DNA of 64,000 nt from Riptortus pedestris (GCA_019009955.1 CM032232.1:73403001-73467000); one strand, 5' to 3'. Positions 1 to 12,450 are shown, numbered from the stretch's first letter. The notes: generated from the sequence alone by a model not told the origin. Made by a program: numbers and translations.

Positions 1-254
1 CGTATAAATTATAATTCATCTAAGTATTGATGTATATCAAAAAGACTGTTAATGTATTCTGTATTAGTGGCAACAAATTCAAGGTATTGAAAATCATACA
101 TAAATTATTCTATAAAGCTCAACAACAGTAGGATTTAAATAAATACAGCTTACCACTTTCAAGAACGGCGCTATGAGATACAGTTTCGCAATGCACGTAG
201 TCATTGTGAATTAGCCTACATTACCTCCATTGAAGCAGATAATGGCAACTCGGA

Positions 255-392
255 AATATTTATTATTTATTTATTTACGTCCACTTTAAGCTACTGTGGC
301 TAATTGGGACGGGTTATTTACAGGTTACCTCCCTTTTCTAGTCAGGGTGGAAATAAGGAAGATATTAATGGGTCGTTCACTCGAAAATAAAA
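255..392 (-). repeat. tRNA-headed SINE, 3' fragment
   Basis: The reverse complement matches the tail of the SINE seen in full at 2697-2925. It keeps the block reading 'aacctgtaaataacccgtcccaatt' in diverged form and a TTA/TAAA-rich tail at 255-280. The tRNA-like head is missing, and similarity fades near 392. Only the family identity is claimed. Confidence 0.7.
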
Positions 393-488
393 GATCCAGG
401 ACAACTTTTAAAGATCCTGAGAAGTGCTTAACCAACTATTATAAGGAAGTATTGTTTAGTCGCACAATTCTATTAATACAATTTAAGG

Positions 489-490
<2 letters not shown>

Positions 491-537
<47 letters not shown>
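491..537. repeat. (TA)n microsatellite
   Basis: An uninterrupted TA tract lies directly upstream of the RNase H remnant at 541-1085. It marks the point where the LINE copy is truncated, so the tract is either the insertion site or a later expansion. Confidence 0.95.
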
Positions 538-539
<2 letters not shown>

Positions 540-540
540 T

Positions 541-1102
541 TCAGGAACTACTAACTAACTTACAAACACAGATGGATAAAGTAATAACTATCCATTGGAT
601 ACCAGGACATTCAGACATCACGGAAAATATTTTGGTTGACAAACATGCAAAATTAGCAACTCAACTTGACATGTTACACACTGATCACATCACAGGATAC
701 GATGCCATTAAACTCATTAAAAAAGAGGTCAGCCTAAAATGGGAAGCGGAATGGCATCTGACAGACACAAAACTACGAGAAATAAAAAACACTATTCGTG
801 AATGGCTGTCCAGTAATCAGGATACTAGAAGAGAAGAAGTAGTCCTTGCTCGTTTGAGGCACGGCCATAACACACGGACACCTCATGACTAGGACTGAAC
901 CACCATTATGTACACTCTGCAATAGACAACTGACTATCAAACACTTACTTACAGACTGCAGACTAATAACTGACAAGAACTTACCCACCAACCTATCTGA
1001 ACTACTACACGACGACAGCCCATACATTACAAAAGTCATGAAACACCTCAAAGACACACACATTTACAACCAGATAAAACATTAAATAATATAATAATAA
1101 TA
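541..1102 (+). pseudogene. LINE remnant: RNase H domain and C-terminal tail
   Basis: This is the 3' end of a non-LTR retrotransposon of a clade carrying RNase H, such as the I group. The first frame encodes HWIPGHSDITENILVDKHAK, which matches the late RNase H signature (PGH, then N and D-A at fixed spacing). The frame then runs to RLRHGH at about 867. One extra base there shifts it to the frame giving THGHLMTRTEPPLCTLCN, followed by a Cys/His cluster (C-x2-C, H, C) and a stop at 1083-1085. The noncoding tail has TAA repeats, as in I-type elements. All RT sequence and the first RNase H catalytic residues are absent, replaced by the (TA)n at 491-537. A second tail of the same type lies at 17440-17682. 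The element is dead; clade assignment is tentative. Confidence 0.75.
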
Positions 1103-1282
1103 AATAGACTGCAATAATATCCACTGGAGAAAAAATAAATTACCGTATTTTTACCTACCTCTGTAGATTTTTTAACCTTTTTTATTGGTTTTTATAAGGT
1201 GGCTTTACCTCTACTATTTTAGAATCATAACAAGAAAATGTGTGAATCGCTTAAATTGTGACACACCTAAATAAACTAAATA

Positions 1283-1348
<66 letters not shown>

Positions 1349-2690
1349 ATTCAAGCTAGGTATTCCTCCAAATATTGGCCATTTTCCTCAATTATGTTAC
1401 TAAATTTTCCTGTACCACAAGATACTATAGAAATAAACACTTTCACCAGAATGCTTATTATTAACATTATTTTGTAAGGGCACTCCATCATACTCTTCGA
1501 TTAAATTCCACTAATTAACCCCAAAATGATATTGTTTAAAATATACAATATGAAAACAATTGGAAATCCAAATAAGAAAACTAACAGAATTGGCATATTA
1601 CTTTAAGAAAATTCCTAATTACGACTTTCCTGTAGTATATATTTGTATTAAGTGTATACATTTTTGAAAATCACGTCATGAAGACTTAAGCTTACCGTAT
1701 ATTCTACATTGGAAATTGCAAAAAAAAAAAAATCTACAAAATACTCATTACAGTGTAAGAGTTGTAAAAACAATCTTCATTCAATCAGAGAGGGAGTATA
1801 TATTTAAGGTAGGTATTTAATATAAGTAGGAATATGTATTTAATATATTATGAACTTTTGAAAACTAATTCATGACATTTATTTCAATCTTTAAGGAAAA
1901 TGTGCTACGAAAAAATTTAAACATTTTTTTTTTCTTTTTTGTGGGTAAAAACTTATATAGTGGTGAGAGAACCGTGTGGCTTTTCACTACAAGCTTCTCC
2001 ACTTTTCCCTTCATTTTTCTTTTTCCATCAAAAAGCGGCTTACGGGCCAATCACCGAACGGATATAGAATACAGTCTAGCTTTCCATCTTGAAGACATAT
2101 TTATTTTATGCCAATATCGATATATGCATGCAAATGTAATTTTAAATCAGGGGTATAGCGAACTCAAATATTTTTTATTGTAAAAGAAGGAAGAAATATA
2201 ATATAAGTATACAATGATTATTTCTTATGGGGTTCAACATTGTATTTCTCATTTTCTGTTGTTGATATACAACATCTGCCTGCTAATATAAATAGTGGTA
2301 ACTGGGACTGCAGCCAATATGGTTGGATGAGATAATTTAGTTCAACGTATTACAACAAAAAAATGACTCGGCCAAAAAGGGGAATGGGCAGAAACAGTGA
2401 CGAAATATTACTAGTTGAGGACACGAACATCCTTAAAAACGGTCATGTTCACTATTTTGATATTTGTTCCCCCCTCCTTTTCTATATCTACAGTAACCCA
2501 ACTACACATATATTTTTTTCAAATTTTATATGTTTTTACAACCTATTTTCCATTTGAAACATCTAGAATGGGTTAAGCACAATAACTTGTCTTACTTCCT
2601 TGGGAGGAAAACTAAGCCGATTTTCCACGCTGTGGTATGACACACTATTGATCTCTTCTTACCATATATTTTCTATTTCTAACTAAAAGT
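1103..2690. other. no gene seen; (TA)n at 1287-1342
   Basis: AT-rich sequence with a 56-base TA tract at 1287-1342, a short poly-A near 1720 and a T-rich run near 1921. Open frames here are under about 105 codons and show no recognisable motif, so I read them as chance. Confidence 0.6.
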
Positions 2691-2696
2691 CAGGAG

Positions 2697-2925
2697 CTCA
2701 GGTTGGCCGTGCCAGTTAAGGCGTGGATCTTAATCTCGCGTGGTAAACCTAGAGTGGCGAGTTCGATTCCTGCCTGAACAAAGGAATTTATTTAGTGACG
2801 GAACACATTAAATGAAATCTTGAGTGCCACCCTAGCTAAAAAAGGGTGGTAACCTGTAGACAACCCGTCCCAATTAGCCTCAGTAGCAAAACATGGACGT
2901 TAATAAGTAATAATAATAATAACTA
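2697..2925 (+). repeat. tRNA-derived SINE, near-complete copy
   Basis: The head resembles a tRNA gene: a box A-like segment around 2706-2722 (GTGCCAGTTAAGG) and a good box B, GTTCGATTCC, at 2760-2769. These are internal RNA polymerase III promoter elements. A family body follows, containing 'atttatttagtgacgga' and 'cccgtcccaattagcc', and the copy ends in a TAA/TAATAA tail. Related copies sit at 255-392, 9413-9560, 20338-20574, 27250-27364, 27685-27880 and 31680-31848. A SINE with a tRNA head and a TAA-type tail is usually moved by a LINE sharing that tail. I do not recognise a named family. Confidence 0.8.
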
Positions 2926-3509
2926 AAAGTCCGGTGAATAGAAATGGGCCTTTACTGAAACCTAAAAGTAGAAAGTATTCCAGTTACGAAATATTTGCTA
3001 CGAAAAAGTGTATAGGGAAACAATTTTGGAGGATTAATAGTTTAAAAAGATTGGGTCTATAAGACTATTCGATACAATACATAAAAACGCAGATATTAAG
3101 AATTTGAAAACATTATTTAGATTTATCAATTTCAAAAGTTTGGCTTCCGACTACTGGTCACTAAATATAATACATTAACTGGCACGACATGACAGTGTCT
3201 AGATAGAAATGTCAATTTATTTTTTATATGTATCATGGATCTGAAGCAACGTGGGATATTTTATACTTTACTATCACCGACAAATCAACAAAACTCATGT
3301 TCGTCATGATACTCCTTACATTGATTTCATCAGAAAAATGTAAGGAACAAATTGGGCATATAATATTTTACGGGAGACCATTTTTAATTTGACCTACCAT
3401 TAATAGTCAGCGCTAGTTCTATATATAATTTCTTTAATATTTGTTCAAATGCCTATTTTTCTTTCGTGGGCATAACTACAATAGTAAAGTCTGCATGTAT
3501 CAAGATATA

Positions 3510-3921
3510 CAGGGCGATTCAAAATGAATACCACAACTTTAGGAATTTAAAACTCCGCAAAGAAAAAAGGCAGATCTAATCACAATCTCTTGGCGAATTA
3601 AGGGAGCTATGAAGTTTCATTTAGTTGTTCATTTGTTCGCTTGAGGCGCTGTTGACGAGGCGTCAGCGTCAGTTGATGCTAAGATGGCGATCGCTCAACA
3701 GAAAGATTTTGTGTTCAAAGTATAGAACGAGTTTGGTTATCGGGTTGATATAGCTCGAGTGTCTGGAAGGGGTCATGTTGAACATCTCTGAACTTATTTT
3801 TGAGTGGAAAAAAAACACTTTTTAAATACTCTTTGTAACGATGTATAACAGAAGGTTCTATTATGTCTCTTTCATTAAATAAACATTTTTAAAGTTGTGG
3901 TATTCTTTATGAATCACTCTG
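3510..3921 (+). mobile_element. TA-flanked MITE with about 34-bp inverted ends
   Basis: The left end (CAGGGCGATTCAAAATGAAT, then ACCACAACTTTA) and the right end, read on the other strand (CAGAGTGATTCATAAAGAAT, then ACCACAACTTTA), form terminal inverted repeats of about 34 bp. TA lies on both outer sides (3508-3509 and 3922-3923), as expected for a Tc1/mariner-type target duplication. An internal ATG at 3684 opens 13 codons before a TAG, and the same frame continues as NEFGYR. This looks like a relic transposase N-terminus. Length is 412 bp, so the copy is non-autonomous. It is independent of the HINE-like copies nearby. Confidence 0.8.
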
Positions 3922-3923
3922 TA

Positions 3924-4482
3924 CTTTAGTAAGCAGCCATGCTCTTTCCTGAAGGCGTTAAAGGTTCTAGTAACTCCCAACAAATGCTCCCTTAAAAGTT
4001 TTTATTCATAATTGGCACCCAATTAAACTTTTCAAAACCTGCGAATGCTGTGATCAAGTTTTCCGTCTCAGTGCAGGCGCTAATTCTTGGTAATCGTTTG
4101 GGTTAAACTTGTTATGAATTTCTCTGTGTCGTGCGACAGCCTAAAGTTCATTAGGGGGCCATGCTTCATCATGAAAGTTGAAAAATAAGTCTGTAAAATA
4201 TATATGCATGAGGGATATATTTATATATATATATATGTCTGTGTGTGTGTGAGTGTATAGCTTACATGGAAGGTACTGTGTTTACTTTTTATTGGTGTGT
4301 GCAATTCATTAATAAAGGAAAGGGTTTGTATATATTTATGCTGTTCTCAATGGTTTGAGATAGTCATGAATCTACAAAGATAAGACGATTAGGAGAAGTT
4401 AGAAAAATATAGAAGAATTATACGATATGTTTTATATTGGGAATATTACAAGAAATTTTATTTGCCCTCGAAGTAAAAAAAA
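3924..4482. other. no gene seen
   Basis: AT-rich sequence with a short TA/TG microsatellite near 4200-4252. No open frame or RNA-like structure was recognised. Confidence 0.5.
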
Positions 4483-5242
4483 AAAAGTCCGTCACGATAC
4501 GGCTGGATAAACTAAGGAGATTTCCCGCGTGATGTTTAACAAAAGATAAATCAACATACTGGTAACACAATAGCAACATCAAGTGAATAAATACAAACGA
4601 TAATAAGAAATCTCACGTAAACAAAGAAACGTAAACAAACAGGTGTGCCAACTTCTCACAGAAATTACGGATATATAACATAATAATTTTATTGAAAATT
4701 ATTTACTATATAGTACTGTAACTTATAATGGATCAGAATAATTATTATCCCAATAAATTAAATTTTAGTAGTAAAAGAACTTAAAAAGAAGGGGGGGGGA
4801 GTTAACGATAACATATCTGCATTTATCTGGTATATTAACGGTCTCTAGAAAACAATTTATGGTATTTAAGCTGGATATAATGTGGTTTATTACATAACAG
4901 AGTATTGTAACATGAGTGGAAGTGGAGGTTTGCTGAAGGCCAAAAACTGAAAAATGCAAATATCTTCGGTTAATATTAAAGATAGAGAATAAATGTATAT
5001 ACTAATATTTCTAGTAAATTTAATTTGCAATAAGATTGGTCCTATACAATTTTTGGATCCGACGTATTGTAACGGAGATATTTAACCCCTAAAAAAAAAA
5101 CCCTTTAACCCCCCCCCCCCCTGCCACTGGTCCGATTTCAGCCATTAACGAACTTGATCTATCTTTTTACATAAAACGTTTAAATATCCAGTTTGGAAAC
5201 GATCAAACAAAAATTGCAACCACTAGAGCATTCACAGACAAA

Positions 5243-5301
<59 letters not shown>

Positions 5302-5423
5302 GAACGGACCTCATTTTGGTCATCTCCTGGGTAGGATCAATGGACTTTTGAAGAACATTTTCGAAAATCGCATCATGAGTACGATCTCAATAGCTGATTT
5401 CTCCTAAGAGAAATCTGCTAAAA
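4483..5423 (-). mobile_element. HINE-like element, subtype A
   Basis: The stem-loop end lies on the left (AAGTCCGTCACG) and the palindromic end on the right (AGAGAAATCTGCTAAAA). A (TA)n tract at about 5246-5296 separates the two conserved blocks. Subtype A is marked by a left-half block including AACAATTTATGGTATTTAA, shared with 29470-30014 and 54117-55054. Two homopolymer runs (G at about 4790, C at about 5107) fall at family-typical sites. No coding capacity. Confidence 0.8.
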
Positions 5424-6249
5424 TGAGAACTTTGTAAATATACCCGTGAAATAAATTCCTCAGCGAAGAAAATGTCGATTCGCGGTCATTCTTTATGACT
5501 GAGTGTAGCTAATACTGGAATCGTTGTAAATTCCAGAGTTAAAATTTTAACGTATAACTTTGCTTTGTGCTCTGGCGTTAGCCAACAAACTTTACTACAA
5601 GGGAGTGAAGCTAGCCGAGTAAACAGCATTCCCAGAGAGCTAATAGCACAAAACACATTCTATCGGTGGAGTATCGAGGTAAAACTCCTGCTCATCTATT
5701 ATTTAGTCCCATCGTTCTGCTTTCTCCTCCCACTCTCTAAGCCAACTCTCTCTGAATAATTTATTTCCTACGGATTGGACTTTTTGATTTCCACTCTTCA
5801 GGTCTAACAATAGTCGGTTGAAGTGGCTAACCCCTGTTCCCTCTATTAAGGGCAATACTTTTAATTGCTTTACAGAAATGTTTTAACTGCCTCTCCATAA
5901 GTATACAGGGAGTGCAGCAGGATCAGAATATTGCCAAGAGTAACGATTCTGTGTAAATTAGCTCAAATTTAGATTTTATTCATTATTATAGAATTCATCT
6001 CATAGGAGTACGCTATTGCTGTAGCGACCTAACGCTTAAAGAAATACTTACAGGCGTAATAAAATATTACCGCTTTTATATTTTATAAAATATAACCCAC
6101 AAATATCAATGAAGAGAATTATTGTACAAATTTTTATACAGTTTGTGGGGCTGCTCAATTACATTGAGATGCTGAAGCACACTGCAACTTAGTCAATCCC
6201 TATGACAACAGTAAAACAATACATATTGTATTTAGTCAGCTCAATAACT
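5424..6249. other. no gene seen between two HINE-like copies
   Basis: Unique-looking AT-rich DNA. The open frame at 5565-5759 has no ATG-supported homology and no recognisable motif. Confidence 0.5.
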
Positions 6250-6842
6250 AAAAACGTCCGTCACGCAGGGGCTGCGTATACTAAGCAGATTTCCCACGTG
6301 AATTTTTACAATAGAGAAATCTGCCTAATAACAACTGTAGTAGTAAGAAACCTCTAAACCTAAAACATTATTTAGGGCGTAATAACCCAGTAGTTTCTAG
6401 CCCCAAAAAACAGTTAACATAACCTCTATTCCTAACCTCTATAACCTATTCACGAGGGACGAATAGTTATGGAAACGGCCACCAGAGCTCTCGGCGGAAA
6501 GTCCGAACATAGCCCACTGGTGACCACACGCAGAATACAAATGCAAATATCTCGGTTGATATTCAAGATAGAGAAAATATGTATATAACAATATTTATAG
6601 TAAATTTAATTTGCAATAAGAGTGATTCTGTACAATGTTTCGGTCCGACTTATAGTAACGGAGATATTTCCAATTTTCAAAAATCCTCCCCTCTAAACCC
6701 CCCCTCCCACTGGTCCGATTTCAGCCGTTAACGAATTTGATCTTTCTTTTTACATACAACGACTAAATATCGAGTTTGGTAACGATCAAACAGAAATTGC
6801 GACCGCTAGAGCGGTAACAGACAAATATATAAATATATATAT

Positions 6843-6904
<62 letters not shown>

Positions 6905-7029
6905 TTTTGAACGGACCTCATTTTCGTCATCTCCTGGGTAGGATCGATGGACATTTGAAGAAAAATTTCGAAAATTCCGTCATGAGTACAACCTCAATAG
7001 CTGATTTCCCTTAAGGGAAATCTGCTAAT
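6250..7029 (-). mobile_element. HINE-like element, subtype B
   Basis: A complete copy. The left end has GTCCGTCACGCAGGGGCTGC (the stem-loop read in reverse) and the subterminal AGCAGATTTCCC. The right end has CTGATTTCCCTTAAGGGAAA with TCTGCT. The central tract at 6830-6901 is TA with a short CA interruption. A subtype block (GAGCTCTCGGCGGAAAGTCC) is shared with the split copy ending at 45350. The open frame through the TA tract is low complexity. Confidence 0.85.
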
Positions 7030-7830
7030 AAACACAGTCAGGAACCTAAAATGTGAATATCACTAGATATAAATTAGAAAAATCATTATTGTACAAACAT
7101 GATCCGTCGATCTATAATAAGATCACTGGTCAAAGAAAGCCATCAGAAGAAGTTCTAAAAGAACTGTTTAAGCCCTATTGGTCGATTTAAAAAAACATAA
7201 TCCGAAATATTCTTAATTTGGTTTTTAATTTTTGAAAGTCTTATAAGTGACAACGTGCAAGCATTTATGTGTGTGTGTGTGTGTGTGCGTGTGTTAATCT
7301 CGTGTCCAAAGACCATACATTGGGCACTATATTATGTTTAACGTACAAAGACGTATAACATCGTGGTACATTTGAATTCGTTATTTTACATATCTTACAA
7401 AACTTCACACACACGTCAACATAGGTCCTATGTTAATATATTTTACAACTCACAAAATGTTACTGTTAAGTGCGACTGACGGCAGGTGTGATACTGGTGA
7501 GACTATAATGGTCCCCGGCGAAGTTTACAGATATTATATTCCTGTAACTTAATTTCTAAACTCTAAGCAGTCCAAGTCCATCAGCTTTGTACGCATAAAG
7601 TAGGCGTTAGTTCATAAAATTTCAAATGCATGCCAGGTGTTTGAAATGACGGGATTGCCTGTTTTCTATTTACCGCGCTGAATAAGGAAGATGGCGAATG
7701 ACGCTCAGGTCCTACAAAAGGCTGTAAGTAAATTGATCTTAAGGGGCTAAATGAGTGTAATAATATGGAGTAAATACTAGATGAAAATTTATAAATTCAC
7801 AGATGGTATTGATGTTCGGCAATAAGATCC
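7030..7830. other. no gene seen; (TG)n at 7266-7297
   Basis: Unique AT-rich DNA between two HINE-like copies, with a short TG microsatellite. No element ends were found. Confidence 0.5.
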
Positions 7831-8499
7831 AAAAAAAAAGTCCGTCACGCAGGGGCTGCGTAAACTAAGCAGATTTCCCCTGTGAAGTTTTACAATAGAG
7901 AAATCTACATACTGATAACACAATACCACCGTGATTAGATAATGAGAAATCTTTCAGTTAATTAAAATAAATTACCAACTGAAACGGCTTCTGAATTGTA
8001 AGAATAATTTATATTTTAATAACTCAAATTTTAGTAGTCCAAGAACTAAAGTAGGGGGGGGGGCGGATGAACAGAACGTATTTGCATAAATCTCACAAAG
8101 TAACGAAGGTAAGGTAAGGTTAGAAACGACAGGTTAGGAGAAGCTTCCGCCTGAGCCGAGAAATTACGAAGATGGCCGACGTAATCCGAAGTATACCCGA
8201 CCACAGACTTCATAAAAATGCAAATATCTCGGTTCATATTCAAGATAAAGAATAAATGTATATAACAATATTTATAGTACTTTTAATTTGCAATAAGATT
8301 GGTTCTATACAATTTTTCGATCCGATGCATAATAACGGATATATGTTGAATTTTCGAAAATCCCCCCTCTAAACCCCCGCTCACTCTGGCCCGATTTCAG
8401 CCATTAAAGAACTTGATCTGTCTTTTTACATAAAACGGTTAAATATCGAGTTTCGTAACGATCAAACAAAAATTGCGACCGCTAGAGCGTTAACAGACA

Positions 8500-8544
<45 letters not shown>

Positions 8545-8664
8545 GAACGGACCTCATTTTCGTCATCTCCTGGGTAGGATCGATGGACATTTGAAGAAAA
8601 TTTTCGAAAATCGCGTCGAGAACGACCTCAATAACTGATTTCCCTCAAGGGAAATCTGCTAAAA
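7831..8664 (-). mobile_element. HINE-like element, subtype C
   Basis: A complete copy with GTCCGTCACGCAGGGGCTGC near the left end, subterminal AGCAGATTTCCC, a (TA)n core at about 8503-8539, and a right end in the near-palindrome CTGATTTCCCTCAAGGGAAA. The block holding ACAGAACGTATTTGCATAAA and AAGGTAAGGTAAGGTTAG is shared, in opposite orientation, with 9820-10617. Confidence 0.85.
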
Positions 8665-8998
8665 CAGTGACTTAACTGCACATAATCCAACTATAACTTA
8701 CATCAATAACCAAATTCCTAATAAACTTTATTTTGCTAATAAAGCCAACTGTGGAAACACTCTTAGAAAAAGAGAAAAAATATGAAAAAAACAAAAATTT
8801 GGGGTATAAAAAACAAAATAAAAGAATACAACTAAATTTAAGGTAACTATGAAAGGGGGGGGGAGAGAGAAAGATAGTAAAAGGGGGAGAAAGAAAGGTA
8901 AATATCAATTTTTATTAAATGAATTGTTTGCCTGGGCGTTATCAATTAGGTCTAAAATGATTTTTTTTAAAAACACAAACATGGTATATTATACATGC

Positions 8999-9048
<50 letters not shown>

Positions 9049-9412
9049 TGTGAAAGTGCTAAATTACAATTACATAAAATAGGTTATATAATACCTTCCT
9101 TATTTATAGAATTTGAAGCTGCAAAAGAAAAAAATTACACATAAAAGTGAGGTATTCCTCTGTCTGTTGAGAAGCATGCTAGATCAAGCTGCGTGTTCTA
9201 TCTAGTTTGATGAAAGGTAAGTGGATTCGTTCTGACAGGAATTGAGTGGAGAGAAGGAGTCGTCTTGTTTCCATTTGCAGCCATCGTATAATATATCGAA
9301 ATCCAATAACTCCCAAGGACTCATTTTTTTTGTTTGTAGTAGACTAAGATAGACCGAATAAAAATCATATATTATTATTCGTGAAGTATTATACTTCAAA
9401 TAAAATCATTAA
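8665..9412. other. no gene seen; (TA)n at 9004-9048
   Basis: AT-rich sequence with a purine-rich stretch at 8849-8897 and a TA tract. The frames here are artefacts of low complexity. Confidence 0.5.
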
Positions 9413-9560
9413 TGGGGCTCAGGTCAGACGTGTGAGTTGGTCTTAATCTCACTTGTTAAACCTAGATTCGGAAGTTCAATTCCCACCTAAAGAAGAGGAA
9501 ATTATTTATTGTCGAACTCATTAAATAAAATTTATACCACCCTAGATAAAAAAAAACGAA
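9413..9560 (+). repeat. tRNA-headed SINE, 3'-truncated
   Basis: The head GGCTCAGGTCAGACGTGTGA and a box B variant GTTCAATTCCC (about 9474) match the SINE at 2697-2925. The body runs through TTATTTATTG and stops in an A-rich stretch after CACCCTAGATAAA. The distal body and the TAA tail are missing. Confidence 0.7.
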
Positions 9561-9819
9561 ATTTGTCAAAGCAAAAAAAATATTTTTTACATGTTTTGGC
9601 ATGTAAATATCTATTTTCGTTTATCCTAGCCATGCGAATACCCTCCAATATATTTATTTGCAAAAATGACTACTCTACTAAGGACCCTATTAGGTAAAAC
9701 ATTCAATAGCAGCCTGGATTTGACACTTAAAAGTCATAAATTACAGATGGAAGAAATTTAAAATTTTCACAGTAATACATTAAAAACAAGCTCAAATTCC
9801 TTCAAACATTGGGGTGTTC

Positions 9820-10617
9820 TAGCAGATTTCCATTAAGGGAAATCAGCTATTGAGGTTGTACTCATGACGGAATTTTCGACATTTTTCTTCAAATGTCCAT
9901 CGATCCTACCTAGTAGATGACGAAAATGAAGTCCTTTCAAAACTGTGTATATATATTTGTCTGTTACCGCTGTAGCGGTCGCAATTTTTGTTTGATCGGT
10001 ACCAAACGCGATATTTAAACGTTTTATGCAAAATGACAGATCAAGTTCGTTAACGGCTGAAATCGAACCAGTGGGAGAGGGGGTTTAGAGGGGAGGATTT
10101 TCGAAAATTCGAAATATCTCCGTTACTATACGTCGGATCGAAAAATTGTACAGAATCAATCATATTGCAAATGCAATTTACTATGAATACTGTTATATAC
10201 ATTTATTCTCTATCTTGAATATTAACCGAGATATTTGCATTTTTATCAAGTCTGTGGTCGGGTATAGTTCGGATTAGGTCGGCCATTTCCGTCAGTACTC
10301 GGCTCAGGAGGAAGCTTCTTCTAACCTTACTTTACCTTCGTTACTTTATGAGATTTATGCAAATACGTTCTGTTCATCCGCCCCCCCCCCTTCTTTAGTT
10401 CTTGGACTACTAAAATTTGAGTTATTAAAATATAAATTATTCTTACAATTCAGAAGCTGTTTTAGTTGGGAATTTATTTTAATTAACTGAAAGATTTCTC
10501 ATTACCATTTGTATTTAATCAGGGTGGTATTGTGTTGCTAGTATGCAGATTTATCTATTGTAAAATTTCACATGGGAAATCTGCTTAGTTTACGCAGCCC
10601 CTGCGAGACGGACTTTT
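9820..10617 (+). mobile_element. HINE-like element, subtype C, (TA)n nearly lost
   Basis: Starts TAGCAGATTTCCATTAAGGG and ends GGGAAATCTGCTTAGTTTAC, then the stem-loop and GACGGACTTTT. The central tract is only about eight bases (TATATATA near 9950), showing that tract length varies independently of the flanking blocks. It is in opposite orientation to the similar copy at 7831-8664, about 1.2 kb away. Confidence 0.85.
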
Positions 10618-10813
10618 ATGTGTATAGGTGATATTCTTGTATTGCATTCTACAGTGCTTTTATTTCTTCACTCAAATATCACTAAATGGCATCTAGACAG
10701 GACGATTGTTTTGAAATATGTTTGATTTGAATAAACATAATAGCTTCCTAGTCTGCACAAACATTTCACTTCCCACTTGGAACAAATAATAGTATAGTAT
10801 TATAAAATTATTT

Positions 10814-10940
10814 TTAGCAGATTTCCCGATCGTTTTTAGCAGACATTTGAGATCGTACTCATGATGCGATTTTCGAAAAATTTCTTCAAATGTCCATCGA
10901 TCCTACCCAGGAGATGACGAAAATGAGGTCCGTTCAAAAC

Positions 10941-10988
<48 letters not shown>

Positions 10989-11410
10989 TATCTATTAACT
11001 CTCTAGCGGCCGCAATTTTTGTTTGATCGTTACCAAACTCGATATTTAAACGTTTTATGCAAAAAGACAGATCAAGTTCGTTAATGGCTGAAATCGAAAC
11101 AGTGGGAGGGGTGGTTTTCGAAAATTTGAAATATCTCCGTTACCATACGCCGGATCAAAAAATTGTATAGAGCAATCTTATTGTAAATTACATTTACTAT
11201 AAATATTGTTCTATACATTTATTCTCTATCTTGAATACTAACCGAGACATATGCATTTTTATTAATTGTGGGCCGATGACAGAATTTCCCTCCAAAAGCT
11301 AGTTCGGCCATTTGCCGTAACTGTTCGGCTCTCGTATAGAGATTTCTCTATTGTATAACTTCACGTGGGAAATCTGCTTAGTTTACGCAGCCCCTGCGTG
11401 ACGGACTTTT
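10814..11410 (+). mobile_element. HINE-like element, compact copy
   Basis: Starts TTTAGCAGATTTCCCGATCG, so the terminal palindrome has decayed. It has a (TA)n core at 10942-10985 and ends with TTCACGTGGGAAATCTGCTT, then ACGCAGCCCCTGCGT (6-bp stem, CCC loop) and GACGGACTTTT. It lies in tandem with 9820-10617, about 200 bp downstream. Confidence 0.85.
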
Positions 11411-12339
11411 ATTATATTCAATTTGAGCTTCCAATGTCTGTGTGTTGTGTGTTAGTTTTAATACCACTCACAATTGTTTTTAATCTCTTAAGATCACTAA
11501 AACTTGATAAATTTACTATCAAATCTTGAAAACCCCACAGCTACGAGGCAATGAGCAATGTTATTTATTATAACAAGTAAATATATAATTATTTAGCACA
11601 TAAAATATATTAAACCTAAATTAACTATTAAAATCTAAAGGAAATTAAACTTTAAAGACCCCTTTATATCAATTCAGGCCCACAAGGATTGCCAATTAGG
11701 AATTAGAATTTGGTTGGACGCAGCTAACAAAAATTATATCAAGCCGACATATGAAATTCTCGAAACCTCAAATACTACATCTCACTTTGATTAATTCTAT
11801 AGAGAGTAAAATTTCATCATTAAATACTGAAAATTGCTATGGGGAAATAGAGAATAAAATATTAAATGAAGTCTAAGAGTGCCATAACAGCACGAAAGAA
11901 TTCTGTTTACAGTACGCAACCCCTGGAGTGTAAAACTATTTAATTGATACGTTAAAAGAGCATCAAAGAGATTTGTGAATAGGCCTAGCTTATTCCAAGA
12001 CTAAATATATCCCAATTCACAGTCAGGAAATGGTGCTCGAATGCAGGTGGTCTGTGTCTGCTCTTTGTCATTCCAAATATCTCCACACGGGCAACGGCTC
12101 AAGATACACTGCCTGTCCGTCACAGGCCATATATTTGAATAAGCGATAGTTTAGGAAGATATTTCATTAGCAAAATTATATTAAGTATAGATAAATCTAT
12201 TTATGTTATACTAATACACAACTCAGCGGAAAATAATCTTCAATATTATCTATAAGTCTGTTGGAAATTTTGACCAATTTCTAAATTACCGACGATTGCC
12301 TTTTCATCAGGATAAAAAATAAAATAGTCTCTTACTGAA
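11411..12339. other. no gene seen
   Basis: AT-rich unique sequence. No motif-bearing open frame or repeat end was found. Confidence 0.5.
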
Positions 12340-12450
12340 ATTTATCTATTAATGTTTCACTCATTACAGGATTTTCGAATAAATTCTACAAATGTCTAAT
12401 AATAGCTAGTAGATGGAAAAAACCATATGATACATATATCATCCGTGATA
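12340..12450 (+). repeat. degenerate HINE-like left-half fragment
   Basis: The order of short matches (TTTCACTCATTACAGGATTT, ACAAATGTCTA, GTAGATGG) parallels the family segment that runs from 'actcatgacgcgatttt' to 'aggagatgacg'. It is heavily diverged and thus an older insertion than its neighbours. Confidence 0.4.

Noticed and set aside
773..1063. Minus-strand 96-codon frame
   Set aside because: Antisense to the clearly recognisable RNase H LINE tail.
2706..2775. tRNA gene
   Set aside because: Boxes A and B are present, but no cloverleaf with an acceptor stem closes, and several related copies show this is a SINE head.
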